From: Plasmodium brasilianum
Taxonomy: Eukaryota > Apicomplexa > Aconoidasida > Haemosporida > Plasmodiidae
NCBI RefSeq assembly: GCF_023973825.1
Contig: NC_090116.1
Span: 620,001-684,000, forward strand
Direction: 5' to 3'
Length of the DNA: 64,000 nt
Part shown: positions 57,007-64,000 of the stretch, piece by piece
Layout: each line of letters opens with the position of its first letter
Position numbering within the stretch: the first letter of the stretch is position 1
Notes under the pieces: generated by a model
Told to the model about the DNA's origin: nothing
The model's input: the letters and a program-made list of their open reading frames with translations, nothing else
Database searches by the model: none
Made by a program: the position numbers and the translations under genes

Positions 57007-60000
57007 TCACCTCTTTCTTCTGCTTAACTTTTTTGTAATTCGCTTCTGTATGATTCCTCTCTTTTTTGCACGTGCTGCTAACTTACCTTTGAGTTTCTTC
57101 TTTATTTTTCCGTATTGTGTTAGTGCATTTTTCTTTTTCCTTTTTGTTTTCAATTTATGCATTAACATCATGGATGATTTTTTTTTTTCCTTTTCCTTAT
57201 TTGTTTTAAATCGGTAACTACTACCACTTTTGCAGCTTCCAGTATTCCTACCTTTCATTTTGATGAGTTGACTTTTTTTAATTTTTTTTTTAAATAACAA
57301 ATCATTTTCCGTGAGTACCTTTTCTCTTCCCTCGTCACTGCTACATTCCGAATCTTCATCATTGCTTTGAGCATTACATATTTCCATCAATTCTGACATA
57401 TCTACATTTCTGTTGTTTTCAATGTAATCTCTCATCCTTTTTAATTTTTTAAAATCCTCATCCGTTAATATTCGTTCGCTTAATATCTTTTCATTTTTAT
57501 TCCATATTTTCACCTCTCTTTTAATCTTTTCTTCTTTCCTTTTTTCCTTTTTCATCTGTTTGCTTAACCTTTGCACATGCTTCTTCTTTCCTTCCCTGTT
57601 CATAACTTTTTCCTCAATCCCGTGGTTCCCCCCCTTCTTGCATTCTGCTCGGCGTTTATCATAAATGCCGTCATCAGCTTCTACTTCATCAGCTTCTTCT
57701 TCATCAGCTTCTACTTCATCAGTTTCTTCTTCATCAGCTTCTACTTCATCAGCTTCTACTTCATCAGCTTCTACTTCATCAGCCTCTACTTCATCAGCTT
57801 CTACTTCATCAGCCTCTACTTCATCAGCTTCTACGTCAACGGCTTCTACATCACTGCCAACTGTGTTCCAATCATCCCCCCGCGCTGCTGTTATGCCCTT
57901 CTGTACAAACTCATCCTCTTCCTCCTCCTCCTCCTCCTCTTCGACCCTCTCCGAAGCGGCTTCTCCACCCAGTAGGTAGGAGTATCGGAGAAGCGAATCT
58001 TCTTGGTCGTTCTTACCTGCAGAGTTCAATATTTTTTTTTTTTGGATTAGCATGGCTGTTTTTTTGTCCAACAATTTTCTGCTGAGGATTAGTGGATTGA
58101 ACTGTTTGCACACATTGAGAAAGCGTCTGATGAGGATAGATATATGTCTATTTTTGTAATCTTTAAAAATGATAACTGCTTCGTATATTTCTTCGTTCAA
58201 GGCTTGGGGAAATTTTACAATGATTTCAATAATAGTGTTAATAATAAGATAAACGAATTCTTCCGATAAATTTTCAGCCAAAAATTTTTTTACTAATATA
58301 TAAAGAATTCGTTGAATAAAAGGAGGTGGTATATAATCATGAATACATTGCAAAAAAATGGATAGATATTTGGACAAGGTATTTTTATTCCTTACATGTG
58401 TAATAACATGTTCATAATATAAAAAAAAATTTTCTTCTACTATTTTATTTCTCTGATAAATTCTGCACAAGATGTTGAGTAGTAATAACTTTATTGTACC
58501 ATTATTACCTTTATACTTCGTACAAATTAAATTAAATAAATTTGATGCAAATGCGTACGGATTAAAAAGAGAATCGATAAAAAGAAAATTTATATAATTG
58601 CAAATATGCCTTTTTTTGTTATTGTTTTCCTCTTCTGAAGCGTAATGTTCCTCGTTATGATGATCGTTATAAAGCTGTTCCATAATCTTTTCTTTTTTTA
58701 AATGTAATTGTTTAATTTTTGATTTACTCAACTTTTGATGGGACTGATTGTTTATGTTTTTTAATTCTTCGATTTTTTTATTTTTATCAAATTTTTCCTT
58801 TTCTATTTGAACGACAAATTCTTTGTTATCATATTTCCCTAGCAAAGCAAAGCAGACGCACTTAACAATTTTTTCATTTTTATAAAAGACCCCCTCTGCA
58901 ATTAGGTTTATATTTCTCTTATTTACGTAAATGTTTTTCTTTATCAGTTCTATCAGTATACTACAAGCAAAGTTGTTGAAGCACTCAGATATAGTAACAT
59001 TGGCAAAATGATTAACATTTGGGAAATCATTAACATTTGGCAAATCATTAACATTTGGGAAATGATTAACATTTGCAAAATGATTAGCATTTGCAAAATG
59101 ATTAATATTTTTAAAGGAAGATGAATATTTCTTACGTATTCTTTTCTTCTGATTATTTTCTATATAAGCCTCATGTAACAGAAACAATATTTCATTTTTA
59201 ATCTTCTCTTCTTTTGTTTTTTTGTTCGTATATACTATCATATCAATTATACTTTTAAACAGGTATGATCTTATCTTATTAATATTAACATCACTTAGAA
59301 AAATTAAAATTTGCAAATATTGTATACAATCCACTCTCTTTTTATTCTGTCTTATAGTCTTTATTATACTTAACAGAACAGATATATATAAGTCATGTTT
59401 ATAATGAACTATAAGTTGACATAATAAAAAAAATAATTCTTCTACATAATTTATTTCTTTTTTATTTCTTACCATTAAAAAGTTTATATACTCATTTAAA
59501 TCGTTGTATGCCACTAATATGTTACTGTGCTCTTCTCTTCTACCTTTTACTAAATTATCTGCATCCATTTTTATCTTCTCCTTATTCATTCTCTTCCATA
59601 TTTCCTTCTTTTTCTGTTCAACATTTTCGTTGAGCATCTCGTCGTCCGTAATATCCACCTCTTCATGCCCTTCCTTTCCCTCCTTTGCACTCCTATCATG
59701 CAGTAAATCTGCATATTCCCCATGATTACTAAAACGTTCGCTTAGTTTCCAATCATCGCCTACTTTCCACTCATCGTCTCCTGTGCTTACATTCGAGTAC
59801 TCATCAATATCTATCGATGGACATTCAGCCGAACGTCCTTTCACCTCCTCCTCACTATTGCTACTTCCCTTTTGTGGATAAAAATAATGGCATGTGAAAC
59901 TTAAAAAGGACAGCTGATTACAAAAAAGATCATTTTTTTTAGAAGGGTTTAGTAACAATACACTATAATTGAACAGGAATTTGTCGAACTGCTCGTAAAA

Positions 60001-60087
60001 ATCATTGTGATATAAGTAGTAACTTTTGCATATATTGTGTTGAAGGCTGTTTAAAAATTTCTGCCGTTTTAGCTTTGCCTCGTTCAT
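57007..60087 (-). CDS. SDA1: SDA1 family ribosome-biogenesis protein
   Basis: 1026 residues, single exon. SDA1 proteins act in the nucleolus and nucleoplasm in 60S maturation and export. The helical body matches the family: LLNILCRIYQRNKIVEENF, HDYIPPPFIQRILYILV, VYLIINTIIEIIVKFPQAL and ILIRRFLNVCKQFNPLILS (residues ~520-690). Then an acidic linker, the conserved RILTDEDFKKLKRMRDYI (~875), and a Lys-rich C-terminus ending LSRRKR, like the basic tail of human SDAD1 and yeast Sda1. The N-terminus (LNSLQHNICKSYYLYHNDFYEQF) also aligns with the family start, so I keep the ATG at 60087. Two repeat inserts stand out: an Asn-Val-Asn-x-Phe-x array (~325-365) and a VEADE array (~750-810). Divergent from PDCD2. 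Confidence 0.92.
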   Translation of the reverse strand: MNEAKLKRQKFLNSLQHNICKSYYLYHNDFYEQFDKFLFNYSVLLLNPSKKNDLFCNQLSFLSFTCHYFYPQKGSSNSEEEVKGRSAECPSIDIDEYSNVSTGDDEWKVGDDWKLSERFSNHGEYADLLHDRSAKEGKEGHEEVDITDDEMLNENVEQKKKEIWKRMNKEKIKMDADNLVKGRREEHSNILVAYNDLNEYINFLMVRNKKEINYVEELFFLLCQLIVHYKHDLYISVLLSIIKTIRQNKKRVDCIQYLQILIFLSDVNINKIRSYLFKSIIDMIVYTNKKTKEEKIKNEILFLLHEAYIENNQKKRIRKKYSSSFKNINHFANANHFANVNHFPNVNDLPNVNDFPNVNHFANVTISECFNNFACSILIELIKKNIYVNKRNINLIAEGVFYKNEKIVKCVCFALLGKYDNKEFVVQIEKEKFDKNKKIEELKNINNQSHQKLSKSKIKQLHLKKEKIMEQLYNDHHNEEHYASEEENNNKKRHICNYINFLFIDSLFNPYAFASNLFNLICTKYKGNNGTIKLLLLNILCRIYQRNKIVEENFFLYYEHVITHVRNKNTLSKYLSIFLQCIHDYIPPPFIQRILYILVKKFLAENLSEEFVYLIINTIIEIIVKFPQALNEEIYEAVIIFKDYKNRHISILIRRFLNVCKQFNPLILSRKLLDKKTAMLIQKKKILNSAGKNDQEDSLLRYSYLLGGEAASERVEEEEEEEEEDEFVQKGITAARGDDWNTVGSDVEAVDVEADEVEADEVEADEVEADEVEADEVEADEVEADEEETDEVEADEEEADEVEADDGIYDKRRAECKKGGNHGIEEKVMNREGKKKHVQRLSKQMKKEKRKEEKIKREVKIWNKNEKILSERILTDEDFKKLKRMRDYIENNRNVDMSELMEICNAQSNDEDSECSSDEGREKVLTENDLLFKKKIKKSQLIKMKGRNTGSCKSGSSYRFKTNKEKEKKKSSMMLMHKLKTKRKKKNALTQYGKIKKKLKGKLAARAKKRGIIQKRITKKLSRRKR
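57665..57845 (-). repeat. 15-bp in-frame repeat encoding VEADE in SDA1
   Basis: About 12 units of ATCAGCTTCTACTTC (plus strand), with TTCTTC variants giving EEADE. It makes a strongly acidic spacer between the helical body and the basic tail. Confidence 0.92.
58990..59112 (-). repeat. 18-bp in-frame repeat encoding NVNHFA/NVNDFP in SDA1
   Basis: Six to seven units of ATTAACATTTGGGAAATG type, with alternating His/Asp and Ala/Pro. It sits inside the predicted helical-repeat region, so it is probably an exposed loop. Confidence 0.9.
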
Positions 60088-60123
60088 GTTAACGGGTAGC
60101 TATACTGTTTAGGCGAATATACA

Positions 60124-60264
60124 TAAACGTATGTAAGTATGTACGTACGTATGTAAGTATGTACGTACGTATGTAAGTATGTACGTACGTATGTATGTAT
60201 GTATGCACGTACGTATGTATGTATGTATGCACGTACGTATGTATGTATGCACGTACGTATGCAT
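60124..60264. repeat. 20-bp minisatellite (GTACGTACGTATGTAAGTAT)
   Basis: About seven units of ACGTACGTATG type directly upstream of the SDA1 start. The ACGTACGT cores are self-complementary. Confidence 0.88.
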
Positions 60265-60548
60265 ATGTGGGCAAAGAGTTCGCGGAAGAAAATGAAATTC
60301 AAAAAAAAAAAAATAATAATAATAAATACTAAAAATGCACAAGTACAGTAGAGTTCGGTGTACGCGTATTACGCTAAAAATTATTCTGCAGATTTATGTA
60401 TAATATTACATATCGAGAAAGTACAATATGGCAAAACTTTATCCATCAATCGGTATGTATATTATATACATATATACATACAAACATATATGCATTTGAC
60501 GTAAACTTTCCCCTATATGCGTGTTTTCTCTTTTTGCATTTTCTTCTT

Positions 60549-60763
60549 CCCCTTTTGTAATTCCTTCCTTTATATGTTGTACTCACGTGACGTACATATA
60601 AACCTATATACCTATATAGGTATGTATGTATACGTATATAGGTATGTATATATATGTAAGCCAATTTTTCAATTTTTTTAATTTTCTTCAATTTGTACGA
60701 AATAAAATATCACGTATCAACTCACCTTAATAATTCTTCATAGAGACTGTGGCAGGCATACAT
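60549..60763 (-). CDS. Candidate very small two-exon gene (weak)
   Basis: Exon 1, 60726-60763, reads MYACHSLYEELL plus two bases and stops at a consensus donor (AG/GTGAGT). The ATG has a typical AATATCAAAATG context and the segment is much less AT-rich than its flanks. A phase-compatible continuation after an AAAG acceptor near 60588 reads KELQKGKKKMQKEKTRI then stop. The acceptor lacks a pyrimidine tract, and other acceptors nearby give different endings. No family recognised. It may be chance. Confidence 0.2.
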
Positions 60764-61104
60764 TTTGATATTTTTATTTTATTTTGCTAATCTATTATAT
60801 CATTACATTTTTTTTTATTTCATTGTATTTATAAAATTTTATTATATTTTTACATTTTGAAATATTTTTACATTTTGCAATATTTTTTCATTTTATTTTA
60901 TTTTTATTTTTTTCCACCAGAATTGAGAATTTTGGTACCACCATTTTATCCCTTCGGCATTTGAAGTTTATTTTAAAATGTATACAATGTAAAAATTTTT
61001 TTTAAAATATGGCTAGAATGCATGAACAGTAAATATGCATACATGGATTACATATATACATGTATGTAGATATAGATATAGATATAGATTGATATGTATA
61101 TATG

Positions 61105-61258
61105 TATATTTATTCATTTATTCAATTATTCATTTATTCATTTACTCATTTATTCATTTACTCAATTATTCATTTACTCAATTATTCATTTACTCAATTA
61201 TTCATTTACTCAATTATTCATTTACTCAATTATTCATTTACTCAATTATTCATTTATT
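61105..61258. repeat. 16-bp minisatellite (TCATTTACTCAATTAT)
   Basis: About nine units, intergenic. All three plus frames give the same 16-residue pattern, showing it is not coding. Confidence 0.92.
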
Positions 61259-61942
61259 TTTTTGTGTATGCTTATATGTATAAATATGTAAGAGTAATCA
61301 AAATATAGAAAGTCAAATTTATTTAAATTGCACTTATCAACGAAAAGGGAAAAAAGTGGATGACCAAAGGAGATTGTGATGACCATATGAGTAGATGACT
61401 ACACGAATGAGATTACAAAGAAACGAATTGATTAGCTAATGTTGGGAGGAAATATTAAGAAACGATTTAAAAATAAGCGAATAAAACGACGATCTGTTGA
61501 AACATCGTTAGAAATTTGTACGTTATGTTGTTTACCATGTTATTGCTTTGCTACTCTTTTGCTTTGTTAAAAAAATAAGGGGAAAAATACTTTTGTCATG
61601 GTTCACTCATTCCTTTATTACTATTCTATAATTATTTTGTATTTTTGTATTTATTTAATTTATGTTTTTCCTTGTCCGATTGCATAGGAATTGACTGAAG
61701 AGAGGGGAGCATATATATATATATATATATATATATATCATTTATTTAACAAAATTTTTAGCCAAAAAAGGGAAAAAAAAAAAAAAAAAAATAGACTACA
61801 TACAAAAAAAGTAGAGCTAAATTGTGCATTTTTTTGAAACAATTTGGTCTCGGTATGTGTTGCACGTATTCTTAACTAGTTCCTTATATGCATGTGTATG
61901 TACATACATATATATATATGTATGCACTTAAGCCGAATCCCC

Positions 61943-62270
61943 TTATTTTCTTTTGTTTTGACGATATAGTTTTTTGACGAATGTTTTTAATTTTTTGTCA
62001 GTAGTTCTGGTATTTACTCGATACTGCACATATATATATGTATATATATATATATATACCCACCTGTTGCTATGTATAAGCATCATTTGTATATATGAAT
62101 TGCCTCCTAATTAATATACGTTTTTCTATAGGACGTGTATAATAAATACATAAGCATATTTTTAATTCCAATTTCGCTAGTAGATTGCGATGACTGGAAA
62201 TTGATGAGGGATCATTTTGTTCTGTTGTCTTACGAAATCGTCGTTTTTTCGGATCATCGTATTTTTGCAT
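61943..62270 (-). CDS. Candidate small basic protein gene, two exons (weak)
   Basis: The last exon, 61943-62023, follows a GTGCAG acceptor and reads YRVNTRTTDKKLKTFVKKLY, then RQNKRK and stop, with only this frame open. Upstream, a 66-codon frame starts at 62270 (MQKYDDPKKRRFRKT) in a good ATG context with balanced composition. Two joins are possible. A GTAAGA donor at 62233 fits phase with an overlapping frame starting MIRKNDDF at 62257 and gives a 34-residue protein. A CAG/GTGGGT donor at 62063 fits the 66-codon frame, but a TAG sits two codons before it and the intron would be only 40 bp. Family unknown. Confidence 0.3.
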
Positions 62271-62282
62271 TTTAGCTCTATT

Positions 62283-62418
62283 TTATTTATTCCTAATTAT
62301 TTATTCCTAATTAGTTATTCCAAATTATTTATCTGTAATTATTTATTCCTAATTATTTATTTCTAATTATTTATTTCTAATTATTTATCTGTAATTATTT
62401 ATCTGTAATTATTTAACC
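62283..62418. repeat. 14-bp repeat (TAATTATTTATTCC / TAATTATTTATCTG)
   Basis: About nine imperfect units, 110 bp upstream of the PDCD2 start codon. Confidence 0.82.
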
Positions 62419-62531
62419 GTACTAATATATCCCTACTTATATATCCACATCCATTTATCCATATTTTTATTCGCTTCATTGTGTTTATATATTTCTCCCC
62501 TTCCTCCACCCACTCCCTGGTGCGCATTAAC

Positions 62532-64000
62532 ATGGTGCATGTACTACTAGGATACATCATTGATGGGAACAGAAAAGATGAATTAACAGATAAAGAAAAA
62601 ATAAATAAAAAATTTGTATCAAAAATTGGGGGAAAACCATTTTGGCTAGATAGAATAAATTTACCACAAGAAAAAAATTTCTATTGTTTAGTTTGTAATA
62701 ACATGATGACATTTTTATTACAGTTATATGCCCCAATCGATAAGATGGCTAACTGTTTTCATAGATGTTTGTATTTATTTATTTGTATATATTGTGGTGA
62801 TCAGGTGAAATGCTTCCGGACCCAGTTGCCGCGCAATAACCCCTACTATAACTACTACATGGGTAGTACTGTTGTTCCTGACAAACTCACTGACTGTAGC
62901 TGTGAGGGTGCCAATAACAGTGTTAATAACTACAACAATGGCAGAAACTACAACAATGGCAGAAACTACAAAAGTATCAGTAATAGTAAGTACGCCAATA
63001 ACAGTTTCAATAACTACAACCATGGCAGAAACTACAACAATGGCAGAAACTACAACAGTATCAGTAATAGTAAGTACGCCAATGAATGTAATAACAACTA
63101 CTCATGTGTGAGCGATTCAAATAGAGTTAAGCAGCTAGACCAGGTGAACAAAAAGAGTAACTGCGCAGCATCAGATGAGTCGCACATCGTTGCCAATTCG
63201 GATGCATGTAGCGAACTTAGCTGTTCGAGTGAAAAATTGGAAAGTCTAACTGAGTCATGTAATAAGAAAGCAGTTTCACCTGAGCACACGAAACACTTAG
63301 TAGTGTCAGATGATATGAACCAACAAACCATTTCAGACGATACAAACCAATTAGGCGACTCAGATGATAGCAACAACAAGAAATCTTCATCTTCATCTTC
63401 ATCTTCATCGTCATCTTCATCGTCATCTGCAGCTTCGGATCATAGCAGTAAACGATCGCATTCACCAAGTATAACAAACGAAACAAGCATATCAAACAGA
63501 ATGAACACGCTGAACTCGTCGAATGATGGAAAATTGTGCATATCGTTAAAACTTGAAAATCAGACTTCTCATGAACAACGAAAAAGTTTCTACAGGAATA
63601 ATAATTGTATAAACAAATCAGATACACAACTTACTATTAATAAGAAACAAAATGGGGAAGAAGCTCATGAATCCATTGACTACTTAACTTTGTTAAAGCA
63701 GGATAGAAATGTTTTTAACAATCAAGCAGAATACTTTTTCTGTTGTAGTATTTGCGGAATTCCTTGTGCCAGTAAAAAAAAAAAACATGAACACTGTCAG
63801 GTGAAAAATTATGTAATATTCGACGAAAATAAAATTTATATTAATGATGAAGACGACTGTGAGAGTAGCAGCACGGGAAGTGATAATTCCTTCGAGGATG
63901 AAGTGGATAAAGTGGGCGAAGTGGGTGGAATGGACGAAGTGGGTGGAATGGACGAAGTGGATAAAGTGGGCGAAGTGGGTGGAATGGACGAAGTGGGTGG
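62532..64000 (+). CDS. PDCD2/Tsr4-family protein, N-terminal part, cut by window edge
   Basis: Open from the ATG at 62532 to the window end (489 codons). The PDCD2 start is clear: VLLGYIIDG, then SKIGGKPFWLD (family pattern SK.GG.P.WL), CLVCNNMMTFLLQLYAPID, FHRCLYLFICIYC and FRTQLPRNNPYY. The paired cysteines form the treble-clef-like zinc modules of this family. A later module, CCSICGIPCASKKKKHEHC (near residue 400), begins the second conserved part. In yeast and animals Tsr4/PDCD2 is a dedicated chaperone of ribosomal protein uS5, acting in the cytosol. Between the conserved parts lies about 300 residues of parasite-specific sequence: an Asn/Tyr/Gly repeat, Ser runs and an acidic stretch. 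The C-terminal PDCD2_C domain lies outside. Confidence 0.93.
   Translation, partial: MVHVLLGYIIDGNRKDELTDKEKINKKFVSKIGGKPFWLDRINLPQEKNFYCLVCNNMMTFLLQLYAPIDKMANCFHRCLYLFICIYCGDQVKCFRTQLPRNNPYYNYYMGSTVVPDKLTDCSCEGANNSVNNYNNGRNYNNGRNYKSISNSKYANNSFNNYNHGRNYNNGRNYNSISNSKYANECNNNYSCVSDSNRVKQLDQVNKKSNCAASDESHIVANSDACSELSCSSEKLESLTESCNKKAVSPEHTKHLVVSDDMNQQTISDDTNQLGDSDDSNNKKSSSSSSSSSSSSSSSAASDHSSKRSHSPSITNETSISNRMNTLNSSNDGKLCISLKLENQTSHEQRKSFYRNNNCINKSDTQLTINKKQNGEEAHESIDYLTLLKQDRNVFNNQAEYFFCCSICGIPCASKKKKHEHCQVKNYVIFDENKIYINDEDDCESSSTGSDNSFEDEVDKVGEVGGMDEVGGMDEVDKVGEVGGMDEVG
62925..63085 (+). repeat. Duplicated Asn/Tyr/Gly-rich coding segment in PDCD2 insert
   Basis: Two copies of a roughly 80-90-bp block encoding NYNNGRNYNNGRNY then SISNSKYAN, right after the first zinc module. 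Confidence 0.85.
63900..64000 (+). repeat. In-frame array encoding VGGMDE / VDKVGE
   Basis: Units of GTGGGTGGAATGGACGAA and GTGGATAAAGTGGGCGAA (18 bp) run to the window edge. This is GC-rich coding repeat in the acidic region of the PDCD2-family gene. Confidence 0.9.

Larger units (their letters stand above)
60088..62531. promoter_or_regulatory. Shared upstream region of SDA1 and PDCD2 genes
   Basis: 2.4 kb between divergent start codons, with three arrays (listed separately), a (TA)n run at 61712-61738 and TA runs at 62030-62058. Two weak small spliced candidates on the minus strand are listed below. Promoter elements cannot be resolved by eye. Confidence 0.45.

Overview
This is nuclear chromosome DNA from a malaria parasite (genus Plasmodium), probably a non-falciparum species of intermediate AT content. 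The signs are strongly AT-rich DNA with many poly(dA/dT) tracts, genes full of Asn/Lys/Ser/Glu low-complexity inserts, short introns with GT..AG ends, start codons preceded by A-runs, and a nuclear-type DNA polymerase alpha next to typical apicomplexan housekeeping genes. The species cannot be fixed from this window alone.

Layout. 1-1320 (minus) is the 5' part of a divergent DEAD-box-like helicase that runs off the left edge. 2296-3369 holds two tRNA genes, Ala(UGC) on plus and Glu(CUC) on minus. 4050-4451 (minus) encodes a small secreted-looking protein. 5966-11965 (minus) is a gene of about 2000 codons, unknown function, broken twice at long poly(A) runs. 14588-28586 (minus) is a giant gene (about 4030 codons, ten exons deduced here) of unknown function, with an in-frame stop and a frameshift, both inside coding repeats of exon 1. 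29757-36334 (minus) is the five-exon catalytic subunit of DNA polymerase alpha. 39494-41770 (plus) is a LITAF-type zinc-ribbon membrane protein joined to a wolframin-like OB-fold. 43374-44342 (minus) is mitochondrial-type ribosomal protein uS12. 45290-46303 (minus) is an RNase PH-like exosome subunit. 47679-49814 (plus) is phosphopantothenoylcysteine synthetase (CoA synthesis) with a large tetrapeptide array inserted. 52283-55585 (plus) is the large subunit of splicing factor U2AF. 57007-60087 (minus) is the ribosome-biogenesis protein SDA1. 62532 to the right edge (plus) is the start of a PDCD2/Tsr4-family protein. Two very small spliced candidates on the minus strand lie between SDA1 and PDCD2.

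There are no operons. Several genes handle RNA or ribosomes (helicase, uS12, exosome, U2AF, SDA1, PDCD2/Tsr4), but this is ordinary eukaryotic gene order rather than one system. The most notable structures are the tandem repeats: minisatellites with 10-38 bp units occupy most intergenic regions and at least three introns, and in-frame repeats with 12-36 bp units sit inside most coding regions. All four reading-frame breaks in the window fall inside homopolymers or tandem repeats, which points to assembly or replication slippage as the first explanation. Gene functions are read from conserved motifs; no database search was possible.
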